From the NCBI GenBank assembly GCA_964580105.1, contig CAZOJJ010000061.1, forward strand, positions 1 to 16,142: a DNA stretch of 16,142 bases, in the 5' to 3' direction. This stretch comes from CAZOJJ01 sp964580105 (lineage in GTDB: Bacteria > Bacteroidota > Rhodothermia > Rhodothermales > Rubricoccaceae). The first letter of the stretch is position 1; each line of letters begins with the position of its first letter. Shown here one piece after another: positions 8,961-16,023 of the stretch. The translations under genes and the position numbers were made by a program. The notes under the pieces were generated by a model. That model saw only the letters and a program-made list of their open reading frames with translations. It was not told the origin of the DNA and ran no database searches.

Positions 8961-10334
8961 ATGCGCCTCCGCGCCCTATCCCTCTTCCTGCTCGCCCTGG
9001 CTGCCTCGGCGGCGGCGCAGGACGACCCGATCCACGCCGGGCCCATGCTCGGCCCCGTCACCCACCGCGAGGCGCTCGTCTGGGTGCAGACGAGCCGCCC
9101 GGCCGAGGTCCAGCTCCGCTACTACGTCGAGCGGACGGCCGAGGGCATCACGCCGCGCGCCCGGCCGCTCATGACGCCGCCCGTCCTCGCCGGACCGCAG
9201 ACCGACCACGTCGCCCTCTTCCCGCTCACGGGGCTGGAGCCGGGATGGACCTACGGCTACCAGGTGCTCGTGGACGGCGAGGAGGTCGCCCTTCCCCGCT
9301 CCCTCCGCTTCACGACGCAGCCGCTCTGGCAGTGGCGCACCGACCCGCCCGCCTTCACGGCCGCCCTCGGCTCGTGCGCCTACGTCAACGACCCGCCCTA
9401 CGATCGGCCCGGCGATCCCTACGGCGGCGGCTACGAGATCTTCGAGTCCATCGCCGCCCTGGAACCGGACCTGATGCTCTGGCTCGGGGACAACACCTAC
9501 CTCCGCGAGGTGGACTGGGAGAGCCCGCCCGGCCTCGCCTACCGCTACGCCCACACCCGCGCCCTCCCCGAGCTCCAGCCGCTCCTGGCCACGGCCGCCC
9601 ACTACGCCACCTGGGACGACCACGACTACGGCCCCAACGACTCGGACCGCTCGTACGTCCTCAAAGATGCCGCGCTCGCCACCTTCTACCGCTACTGGCC
9701 GAGCTTCCACCGCGGCCTCCCCGGCGTGCCGGGCGTGTTCACCCACTTCCGCTGGGCCGACGTCGAGTTCTTCCTCCTCGACGACCGCTACCATCGCTCC
9801 CCCAACCGCGCGCCCAACGACGGCTCCAAGGTGATTCTGGGCGGGGAGCAGCTCGCCTGGGTACTCGACGCGCTCACGGCCAGCCGGGCGCCGTTCAAGG
9901 TCGTTGCCATGGGCGGGCAGATCCTCACGCCGGAGCCCCGGCCGGGCTCGGAAACCTACCTCACCATCGCCCCCGAGGAGCGCCAGCGGCTGCTCGACGG
10001 GATCGCCGAGCGCGGCATCGAGGGCGTCGTTCTCCTCTCCGGCGACGTCCACCACACGCAGCTCATGCGGATGGAGCGCGAGGGGGCGTACCCGCTCTAC
10101 GAGTTCACGTCCTCGCCGCTGACGGCGGGGCCGGCCCCGGAGCGCTACGCGCAGCCCAACGCCTTCACCGTCGAGGGCACGTTCGTCCAGGGCCGGCGCA
10201 ACTTCGGGACGATGACCGTCGAGGGCCCGCGCACCGACCGGGTGATGACGCTCCGCACCTACGCCACCGACGGCACGCTCCTCTGGGAGCACCGCATCGC
10301 CGCGCACGACCTCCGGCTGCCCGAGGCGGACTGA
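8961..10334 (+). CDS. Secreted PhoD-family alkaline phosphatase/phosphodiesterase
   Basis: A 457-aa protein with a signal peptide at residues 1-20 (ending ASAAAQ). Residues about 21-120 form a fibronectin-like N-terminal domain (HREALVWVQTSRPAEVQLRY, LTGLEPGWTYGYQV). Residues about 130-430 form a PhoD-like metallophosphatase domain: GSC at 137-139, WLGDNTY at 174-180, TWDDHDYGPND at 217-227, and LLSGDVHHTQL at 358-368. By family knowledge these blocks bind iron and calcium and hydrolyse phosphomono- and diesters outside the cytoplasm to supply phosphate; the exact substrate is unknown. The ATG at 8961 opens the signal peptide directly after CTTCTCCCC, with no Shine-Dalgarno sequence. It follows the terminator of the 8390 gene and appears monocistronic. 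No pho-box was recognised. The 3' end faces the ABC operon across a tandem repeat. Confidence 0.92.
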   Translation: MRLRALSLFLLALAASAAAQDDPIHAGPMLGPVTHREALVWVQTSRPAEVQLRYYVERTAEGITPRARPLMTPPVLAGPQTDHVALFPLTGLEPGWTYGYQVLVDGEEVALPRSLRFTTQPLWQWRTDPPAFTAALGSCAYVNDPPYDRPGDPYGGGYEIFESIAALEPDLMLWLGDNTYLREVDWESPPGLAYRYAHTRALPELQPLLATAAHYATWDDHDYGPNDSDRSYVLKDAALATFYRYWPSFHRGLPGVPGVFTHFRWADVEFFLLDDRYHRSPNRAPNDGSKVILGGEQLAWVLDALTASRAPFKVVAMGGQILTPEPRPGSETYLTIAPEERQRLLDGIAERGIEGVVLLSGDVHHTQLMRMEREGAYPLYEFTSSPLTAGPAPERYAQPNAFTVEGTFVQGRRNFGTMTVEGPRTDRVMTLRTYATDGTLLWEHRIAAHDLRLPEAD

Positions 10335-10394
10335 CCCGTGACGGTCATCGGAACCGACTGCGCGTGTGACCCGGCGAAGGTCGGCCTCGCGCTC

Positions 10395-10604
10395 GGCCCG
10401 TTCGACGAGGCCCGTTCGACGAGGCCCGTTCGACGAGGCCCGTTCGACGNNNNNNNNNNNNNNNNNNNNNNNNNNNNNNNNNNNNNNNNNNNNNNNNNNN
10501 NNNNNNNNNNNNNNNNNNNNNNNNNNNNNNNNNNNNNNNNNNNNNNNNNGGCCCGTTCGACGAGGCCCGTTCGACGAGGCCCGTTCGACGAGGCCCGTTC
10601 GACG
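10395..10604. repeat. 14-bp tandem repeat array interrupted by an assembly gap
   Basis: The unit GGCCCGTTCGACGA occurs four times before the gap (10395-10449, the last cut one base short) and four times after it (10550-10604, the last also 13 bases). The copies are identical. The two sides resume exactly in phase, so the gap lies inside the array and the true copy number is unknown. It fills most of the space between the convergent phosphatase and ABC ATPase genes. A 14-bp period does not keep a reading frame, and no spacers are present. Confidence 0.95.
10450..10549. other. Assembly gap (100 Ns)
   Basis: Exactly 100 Ns, a common placeholder for a gap of unknown size. It falls within the 14-bp tandem repeat, which probably broke the assembly. 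The rest of the 316-base intergenic region (10335-10650) holds only a 6-bp hairpin, CGAGGC-CGTGC-GCCTCG (10607-10623), downstream of the ABC ATPase on the minus strand; it has no T-run. Confidence 0.98.
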
Positions 10605-10650
10605 GTCGAGGCCGTGCGCCTCGGGTGCGCTTCCCCCTGACCCGCGCGCC

Positions 10651-11766
10651 TCACGCCCCCGCCTTGTCCAGCACCACGGCCGGCTCGACGGCGCGGACGT
10701 AGACGGTGTCCCCCGGCGCGAAGGGCTCGCGGTTGTGCGTGTGCACGAGGCAGTCCACCGGCCCCACCTGCACCCGGTACGTGACGTCGTGCCCCTTGAA
10801 GGCGCGGCTGAGGACGACGGCCTCGCGGCAGTCGGGGTGGTCCGGCGCGGCGGTCACGGCGAAGTGCTCGGGGCGGACGGCCACGAGCACGGGCCCCTCC
10901 GCCTCGCGGTGGAGGTCGAGGCGGCCGAGGACGGAGTCGGCCGTGCGCCCGTGGGCTTCGGTGAGCACGAGGTTGGTCTGCCCGAGGAACTGCGCCACGA
11001 AGAGCGTGCGCGGCGTGAAGTAGAGGGCCTCGGGCGTGCCGATCTGGTCGAGCCGCCCGCTCTGCATCACCGCCAGGCGGTCGGCGAACAGCAGCGCCTC
11101 CTCCTGGTCGTGCGTGACGAGGACGGCGGTGATGCCCTCGGCCTTGAGGAGGGCGCGGACGCGCTCGCGCATCTCGCCCCGGAAGAGGGCGTCGAGGTTG
11201 GAGAACGGCTCGTCGAGGAGAAGGAGGCGCGGGCGCGGGGCGAGGGCGCGGGCGAGGGCCACGCGCTGCTGCTGGCCGCCGGAGAGGGCGTGTGGCAACC
11301 GCGCCTCGAGCCCTTCCAGGCCGACCAGCTTCAGCACCTCGCCGACGCGTGCCTCGCGCTCGGCACGCTTCCAGCCGTGCAGGCCGAAGGCCACGTTCTG
11401 CGCCACCGTCAGGTGCGGGAACAGCGCGTAGTCCTGGAAGACGAACCCGATGCCGCGCTTCTCGGGAGGAACGAAGACGCCTTCGTCCGCCAGCCGCCGC
11501 CCGTCGAGGAAGATCGCCCCGCGGTCGGGCTCCATGAACCCGGCGATGAGGCGGAGCGCGGTCGTCTTGCCGCAGCCGCTCGGCCCCAGCAGCGCGAACA
11601 GCTCGCCCTCGGCGACCTCGAACGAGAGCCCGTTCACGACCGGCATCGCGCCGTCGCGGAACGTCTTCGAGAGGCAGTGAACGGTGAGGAGGGGGGCGAT
11701 GATCGTGGGGATCGGTCGTGAGGAGCAGGTAGGCTCAAAGTTAGCCGCCGCCGCCCGCCTCGGCAT
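10651..11766 (-). CDS. ABC importer ATPase, Fe3+/spermidine/sulfate (FbpC/PotA-like) class
   Basis: A 371-aa cytoplasmic ATPase that would power the permease encoded upstream. Walker A GPSGCGKTT is at 61-69, the Q-loop in FVFQDYALFPH (Q111), the signature LSGGQQQ at 162-168, Walker B LLLLDEP at 182-188, and the H-loop in VTHDQEEA (H219). The C-terminal third is a TOBE-type regulatory domain (VAVRPEHFAV and onward). The frame extends to a GTG at 11778. The ATG at 11766 is chosen here, but its first 25 residues (MPRRAAAANFEP...) look non-coding and contain a promoter-like box. The family homology begins only at LLTVHCLSKTF, where no ATG, GTG or TTG is available. An unusual ATC start near 11703 is possible. 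The stop faces the phosphatase gene. Substrate not determined; iron(III) is the best guess from architecture. Confidence 0.9.
   Translation of the reverse strand: MPRRAAAANFEPTCSSRPIPTIIAPLLTVHCLSKTFRDGAMPVVNGLSFEVAEGELFALLGPSGCGKTTALRLIAGFMEPDRGAIFLDGRRLADEGVFVPPEKRGIGFVFQDYALFPHLTVAQNVAFGLHGWKRAEREARVGEVLKLVGLEGLEARLPHALSGGQQQRVALARALAPRPRLLLLDEPFSNLDALFRGEMRERVRALLKAEGITAVLVTHDQEEALLFADRLAVMQSGRLDQIGTPEALYFTPRTLFVAQFLGQTNLVLTEAHGRTADSVLGRLDLHREAEGPVLVAVRPEHFAVTAAPDHPDCREAVVLSRAFKGHDVTYRVQVGPVDCLVHTHNREPFAPGDTVYVRAVEPAVVLDKAGA
11736..11743 (-). promoter_or_regulatory. TAnnTTTG promoter-like box inside the annotated ATPase N-terminus
   Basis: On the minus strand TAACTTTG is an exact match to the Bacteroidota -7 consensus TAnnTTTG, rare by chance in such GC-rich DNA. 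No TTG is seen at the expected -33 position. It lies inside the poorly conserved N-terminal extension, which suggests transcription could begin there and translation downstream of it. Confidence 0.35.
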
Positions 11767-11852
11767 GCGGCCGGGCACGGCCGGGCGCCCCTATGCGCCG
11801 AGGAGTGCGGACGGGCCGCTCCCACCAACGTCCCGGGGCGAAAGGGTTCCCG

Positions 11853-13433
11853 TCAGCGCGCGTCCGGCCGCACGTCGTCACGCAGCAGCAGGCCGACGAG
11901 AAGCGCCGAGGCCCCGATCAGCACGAGGGCGAACGGCGCGGCCACCTCGAACACCGCCTCGTCGGCCGCGCTCCAGACGCGCATCGCGAGCGAGCGGAAG
12001 CCGAGCGGAGAGAGCAGGAACGTCAGGGGAAGCTCTTTCAGCGCCGAGAGGAAGACGAAGGCCGCGCTCACGCCGAGGCCGCGCCGGAGCAGCGGGAACG
12101 TGGCGGCGAAGAAGGCACGGAGGGGCGAGCGGCCGAGGCTACGCGCCGCCTCCTGCACGGCGGGCGGCGCCTGGTAGAGCGCGCTGCGCACCGGCCCGAG
12201 CGCCTCGGCAAGGAAGTGGAGGGCGTAGACGCCGACGAGCAGCCCGAGCGTCTGGTAGAGGGACGGCACCGCCGCGAGCGAGAACACGATCCACGCCAGG
12301 GCGAAGGCCAGCGGCGGCGTGGCGTAGCCGAGGTAGGCGATTCGCTCGGCCACCCGGCTGGCCCCGCCGGGCCGCCGCACGCCGAGGTAGGCGATGGGCA
12401 CGGCCAGCGCCGCCGCCAGAAACGCCGCCGGGAGCGACGCGCTCGCGGAGTCCCACAGCGCATTCGCCACCTCGCGCCACGGCGCCCGCTGCGTGCCCCG
12501 GCCGAGCCAGAACACCACCGTCGCCACGGGCAGCGCCACGCTCACCCCCGCCACGAGGCCGGCGAACCCGTACGCAGGAATCGCCCACCGCCCGAGCCGG
12601 ACGGGCTCCGCCTGCCGCGCCGAGCCGGCGCCCGTCCGCGCGAAGCGGCGGCCCCGCAGCAGGCGCGCTTCCAGCGCGAGGAGCGTCCCCGTCAGGCCGA
12701 GCAGCATCAGCGCCAGCCACGCGGCGTAGACCCGGTCGAACGCCGCCGCGTACTGGAGGTAGATGGCGTAGCTGAACGTCTCGAACCGCATCAGCGAGAC
12801 GACGCCGAAGTCGCCGAGAACGTGGAGGGCGACGAGCAGGGCGCCCGCGAGGTATGCCGGCCGCAGCTGCGGCACCACCACGCGCCACGCCACCTCCCGC
12901 GGCGAGGCGCCGAGCGACCGTGCGGCGTCCTCCAGCGCCGGGTCCAGGCCGAGGAGGGCGGCACGGAGGTTCAGGAAGAGGTACGGGAACGTGTAGAGGG
13001 TGAGGGCGAGGAGCGCACCCGCGTAGCCGCTCAGCCGGGGCAACGTCCACCCCGGCCACGCCGCCAGGAGCCCGTTGTAGCCGGTCAGCCCGAGGAGCGC
13101 GTAGGCCATCACGTAGCCCGGCACCGCCAGCGGCAGCGCACCGAGCAGCGTCAGCAGGCGCCGCCCCGGCAGGTCCGTCCGCGCGACGAGCCACGCCAGC
13201 GGGGCGGCCAGCACGGTGGCGAGGGCGAGGACGCCCGCCGCCAGACCGACGGTGTGCCCCAGCAGGCGAAGGTTCCGCTCCCGGACGACGAGGGCGACGA
13301 GCTGGGCCGGCTCCGCCTCGAAGGCGCGGACGAGGAGATAGGCGAGCGGGACGAGCACGCCTGCCGCCACCAGCGTCGTCGGTCCCCAGAGGTAGGGGCG
13401 GAGCGCAGCACGTCGGAGCGGAAACACGGGCAT
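11853..13433 (-). CDS. Fused two-domain ABC importer permease (FbpB-like)
   Basis: A 526-aa inner-membrane protein with about twelve hydrophobic segments in two homologous halves. Each half ends in the cytoplasmic EAA loop that docks the ATPase: EDAARSLGASPREVAW at about 168-183 and QEAARSLGRSPLRAFF at about 427-442. The fused arrangement and length match FbpB/ThiP-type permeases of Fe3+ or thiamine-like importers. The ATG at 13433 (MPVFPLRRAALRPYLWG) is chosen because it precedes the first membrane helix; the open frame upstream reads through palindromic DNA and looks non-coding. The ATPase gene follows on the same strand after about 86 bases, so the two form an operon. No substrate-binding protein gene is in the window, so the substrate (iron(III), thiamine or other) is unresolved. 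No TPP riboswitch was seen upstream. Confidence 0.92.
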   Translation of the reverse strand: MPVFPLRRAALRPYLWGPTTLVAAGVLVPLAYLLVRAFEAEPAQLVALVVRERNLRLLGHTVGLAAGVLALATVLAAPLAWLVARTDLPGRRLLTLLGALPLAVPGYVMAYALLGLTGYNGLLAAWPGWTLPRLSGYAGALLALTLYTFPYLFLNLRAALLGLDPALEDAARSLGASPREVAWRVVVPQLRPAYLAGALLVALHVLGDFGVVSLMRFETFSYAIYLQYAAAFDRVYAAWLALMLLGLTGTLLALEARLLRGRRFARTGAGSARQAEPVRLGRWAIPAYGFAGLVAGVSVALPVATVVFWLGRGTQRAPWREVANALWDSASASLPAAFLAAALAVPIAYLGVRRPGGASRVAERIAYLGYATPPLAFALAWIVFSLAAVPSLYQTLGLLVGVYALHFLAEALGPVRSALYQAPPAVQEAARSLGRSPLRAFFAATFPLLRRGLGVSAAFVFLSALKELPLTFLLSPLGFRSLAMRVWSAADEAVFEVAAPFALVLIGASALLVGLLLRDDVRPDAR

Positions 13434-13520
13434 GAGGGGTACACCTACTCCGCGTCGCGTACCGGCGCGTCGCCGCCTACGTGTTCCGGCAAGCTCATGA
13501 TGACGGGTTGCACCCCCGAT

Positions 13521-13606
13521 CCCTCTCGTTGTCGTCCTGGACTCGCTTCCTTCGGGAACACGCGTGTTACGGCGGGGCCGGCGATCCCGAACTCGATTCG
13601 GGATGC
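13521..13606. repeat. REP-like extragenic palindromes
   Basis: ATCCCGAA-ctcga-TTCGGGAT (about 13582-13602) is a perfect 8-bp inverted repeat. About 40 bases before it, a degenerate relative reads TCCTGGACTCGCTTCCTTCG and GGA. Both resemble a generic ATCCCGR-ctcgd-YCGGGAT form, also seen at 15939-15978. Confidence 0.5.
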
Positions 13607-13873
13607 CCCCCCATCCATTCCAACGTGTCGGAACGCGCGGGCCCATCCGGAAGGGGAACGAACACCGCACCCGTCCGGCTCGACGGGCCTCGACCGCCCC
13701 TCCGCACGTCGTGGACACGACGCCCGCGCCCCTCGAAGGTAGCATCGGCACGCGCTTTCTCCCACCACCAAACGCGGAGCCGTCCCCCCTCGGGCCCGTT
13801 GGACAGCCACAGGGCGGCAGGGCGCTGCGCGCATGGTTTCGCTTCCCGCTGCCTCCACCATTGCCCCGAGGCG

Positions 13874-13961
13874 GACGCCCGGCGGCCTCGCCGGGCGTCT
13901 CTACCCGGAGCGAGGTCATAGCGAGACGACGCCGTGGGCAGGGCGCGCGGCCCGTCGTCTC
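13874..13961. other. Two tandem stable hairpins, possible structured RNA or leader
   Basis: Hairpin 1: GACGCCCGGCG (13874-13884), tetraloop GCCT, CGCCGGGCGTC (13889-13899). Hairpin 2: GAGACGACGCCG (13923-13934) pairs with CGG and CGTCGTCTC (13948-13950, 13953-13961), with a 2-base CC bulge and a 13-base loop. Neither has a T-run on either strand, so they are not plain intrinsic terminators. Confidence 0.45.
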
Positions 13962-14081
13962 AACGTGGGAATTAAGCCGGGCCGGGCGTCGGGCTCGGGT
14001 GGCAGAGTCCTGCGATGAAACCGGTGGGGTGCACCGTGGGCGCGCGATGTGCTCCGGGCGGGGCGAGCCATCCGGCAACCC

Positions 14082-14111
14082 TTTACTCGCGCCCGGGCGC
14101 GCCGATACTTC
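14082..14111 (+). promoter_or_regulatory. Candidate response-regulator promoter with palindromic operator in its spacer
   Basis: TTTACT (14082-14087) and GATACT (14104-14109) are 16 bases apart. Between them is the perfect 14-bp palindrome CGCGCCCGGGCGCG (14088-14101). Start of transcription would be near 14117, about 23 bases before the ATG. The match to either sigma-70 or Bacteroidota consensus is partial. Confidence 0.35.
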
Positions 14112-14139
14112 ATTCCCATCCGTTTCCCCGTCCTGCCCC

Positions 14140-15669
14140 ATGACCTACCGCTTCTTCGTCGTCGACGACGACCGCCACTATGCCCGCCTCCTCTCGTACC
14201 GCATCGAGAAGGACAAGGAGCACGAGACGCGCGTGTTCTACTCGGGCGAGGAGGCCCTCGACGCCCTCGACGACGGCGATCCCGACCTCGTCCTCCTCGA
14301 CATCATGATGCCGGGCATCGGCGGGATGGAGACGCTCCGCCGGCTGAAGCTGCTCAAGCCCGACCTCCCCGTCGTCATGATCTCCGCCCAGGGCACCATC
14401 GACGTGGCCGTCGAGTGCATGAAGGGCGGGGCCGACGACTACATCACGAAGGGGCAGGACGACCTCGTCAAGCTCGACCACGTCGTCAAGCGGCTCAAGG
14501 AGCGGGTCAAGCTGGCGCGCGAGGTGGAGAGCCTGCGCGGCGAGGTGGCCGAGAAGTACGGCCTCGACGAAATCGTCGGCGACAGCCCGGCGATGGAGGA
14601 GGTCTACCGCCTCATCCAGAAGACCCTGCGCGGCAACCTCACGGTCGCCATCCAGGGCGAGAGCGGGACGGGCAAGGAGCTCGTCGCCCGCGCCATCCAC
14701 TTCAACTCGAAGCCGCGGCCGGGCGCGAGCGGGCCCGGCCCGTTCGTCGTCGTCAACTGCGCGGCCATCCCGAAGGAGCTCATGGAGAGCGAGTTCTTCG
14801 GCCACGAGAAGGGCTCGTTCACCGGTGCGCACAGCCGCCACATCGGCAAGTTCGAGCAGGCCGACGGCGGGACCATCTTCCTCGACGAGATCGGCGAGCT
14901 CGACCTCGGCCTCCAGGCCAAGCTGCTGCGCGCCCTCCAGAACCGCGAGATCACGCGCGTCGGCGGCAGCGAGACCATCCGGTTCGACTGCCGCGTCATC
15001 TCGGCCACCAACCGCGACATCATCCAGATGGTGGCCGACGGCACCTTCCGCGAGGACCTCTACTACCGCCTCTTCCAGTTCCCCCTCCCGCTCCCGCCGC
15101 TCCGCGAACGCGGCCAGGACGTGCTCGTGCTCGCGCACGACTTCCTCCGCCGCTACGTCGCCGAGCACCCGGAGTTCAAGCACAAGCGGTTCTCGGCCGA
15201 GGCCACGCGTGCCATCCTGGCCAACCCCTGGCCGGGCAACGTCCGCGAGCTCAAGAACGCCGTCGAGCGCGCCGTGCTGATCTCGGACGGCGAGGTGATC
15301 GAGGCGGACGACCTGCTCCTCGGCGGGCCGAGTGCCGTGGCCCCCTGGGCCGAGCGGATGCGCCCCGCCGCCCCGGCCCGGCCTGCCGCCTCCGGCGACG
15401 GCATGGGCCGGCCCGCTGCGCCGCCCGTCCTCGCCGTGCCCGAGGCGGCGGAGGCCGCCGCCTCCGGGGCCGCCTCGGGGACCGACGCGAGGGAGCCGGC
15501 GCCGAGCGAGGACGACGAGATCGTGCCGCTCGAAGACCTCAAGCGGCAGGCCGTCGAGCGGGCCTACCGCATCTGCGAGGGGAACGTGGACCGCGCCGCC
15601 GTCGAGCTCGGCATCGGCCGGGCCACGATGTACCGCCTGCTCAAGAAGTACGACCTGAGCACCGACTGA
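14140..15669 (+). CDS. NtrC-family sigma-54-dependent response regulator
   Basis: A 509-aa cytoplasmic transcription activator. Residues 1-120 are a receiver domain: acidic pair D9-D10, phospho-acceptor D54 in LLDIMMPG, switch S82, and K104 (followed by Gly rather than the usual Pro). Residues about 141-375 are the AAA+ domain: Walker A GESGTGKE at 173-180, the sigma-54-contacting loop GSFTGA at 225-230 (a known variant of GAFTGA), and Walker B GGTIFLDE at 243-250. An Ala/Pro-rich linker (about 395-455) leads to a Fis-type helix-turn-helix at about 465-505 (VDRAAVELGIGRATMYRLL). By family knowledge, phosphorylation drives ring assembly and ATP-dependent opening of sigma-54 promoters. The ATG at 14140 starts the receiver strand directly after CCTGCCCC. 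No histidine kinase gene is adjacent, and no convincing -24/-12 promoter was found in the window, so its targets are unseen. Confidence 0.95.
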   Translation: MTYRFFVVDDDRHYARLLSYRIEKDKEHETRVFYSGEEALDALDDGDPDLVLLDIMMPGIGGMETLRRLKLLKPDLPVVMISAQGTIDVAVECMKGGADDYITKGQDDLVKLDHVVKRLKERVKLAREVESLRGEVAEKYGLDEIVGDSPAMEEVYRLIQKTLRGNLTVAIQGESGTGKELVARAIHFNSKPRPGASGPGPFVVVNCAAIPKELMESEFFGHEKGSFTGAHSRHIGKFEQADGGTIFLDEIGELDLGLQAKLLRALQNREITRVGGSETIRFDCRVISATNRDIIQMVADGTFREDLYYRLFQFPLPLPPLRERGQDVLVLAHDFLRRYVAEHPEFKHKRFSAEATRAILANPWPGNVRELKNAVERAVLISDGEVIEADDLLLGGPSAVAPWAERMRPAAPARPAASGDGMGRPAAPPVLAVPEAAEAAASGAASGTDAREPAPSEDDEIVPLEDLKRQAVERAYRICEGNVDRAAVELGIGRATMYRLLKKYDLSTD

Positions 15670-15689
15670 CTCCGCGTCGGACGGGCTGA

Positions 15690-15717
15690 GGAGGGGCGCA
15701 CGGCCGTGCGCCCCTCC
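15690..15717 (+). terminator. Palindromic terminator of the response regulator
   Basis: A perfect 28-base palindrome with half-site GGAGGGGCGCACGG begins 20 bases after the stop. It is followed by ATTTCCCCTCCATTT, a weak T-rich tail. A perfect palindrome would need a few central bases unpaired to form the loop. Confidence 0.65.
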
Positions 15718-16023
15718 ATTTCCCCTCCATTTGTGCCGGTGCCCACGGAGCGCCCGCCTCGACGCATCCCCGGACGCATAGCAGGCATTTTCCGACGGAT
15801 CGGAGAGCACCGAAACCCGGACGACGCGTTTGTCCGTAGTCTGTGGCCCGAAGGGAAGCCCCGCACTCGCGGCTTCCGCCTTCAGACCTCTGAGAAACCG
15901 TTGGGGGAATCCATGGGATTCGCCTTCACCCTTCCCGCGTGTCATCCCGGCTCGGAGGCCCGGAGGCCGGGATGACACACCACCGAGGGGAGAGCACGTC
16001 CCCAAACAGCCTCTGACTTCCCC
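15718..16023. other. Gene-free spacer before the EcsC-like gene
   Basis: About 300 bases with no convincing gene. It contains three inverted repeats: GGAAGCC (15854-15860) / GGCTTCC (15871-15877); GAATCC-ATG-GGATTC (15907-15921); and the REP-like element at 15939-15978. The promoter of the downstream gene should lie in the last part, but no clear boxes are seen. Confidence 0.55.
15939..15978. repeat. REP-like palindrome
   Basis: GTGTCATCCCGGC (15939-15951) and GCCGGGATGACAC (15966-15978) are perfect 13-bp complements around a 14-base spacer. The 3' half contains the direct repeat CGGAGGCC twice. The GTCATCCCGG core is like the extragenic palindromes scattered in many GC-rich genomes, and like the unit at about 13582. 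Confidence 0.65.

Larger units (their letters stand above)
13434..14139. other. Gene-free, palindrome-rich region between the ABC operon and the response regulator
   Basis: About 700 bases between divergent genes. The open frames here have atypical composition and no family features. It holds two REP-like units near 13521-13606, two stable hairpins at 13874-13899 and 13923-13961, a weaker CGGTG-GGGTG-CACCG hairpin further on, and a promoter/operator candidate at 14082-14111. It must contain promoters for both flanking genes. I could not match it to a known RNA or riboswitch class. Confidence 0.6.

Noticed and set aside
10395..10604. CRISPR array
   Set aside because: Units are 14 bases, directly adjacent and without spacers, and no cas genes are present.
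13999..14014. Sigma-54 -24/-12 promoter (TGGCAG ... CTGC)
   Set aside because: The spacing between the GG and GC dinucleotides is one base short of the strict requirement, and it is 130 bases from the nearest start.
13995..14080. SAM-I riboswitch
   Set aside because: GATGAAACC and CCGGCAACC words are present but out of the normal order and spacing, the GGTGC-AATTCC half is missing, and the downstream gene is a response regulator.
15706..15975. 89-aa open frame downstream of the response regulator
   Set aside because: It starts inside the terminator palindrome and ends in the REP-like repeat; codon use does not match real genes in the window.
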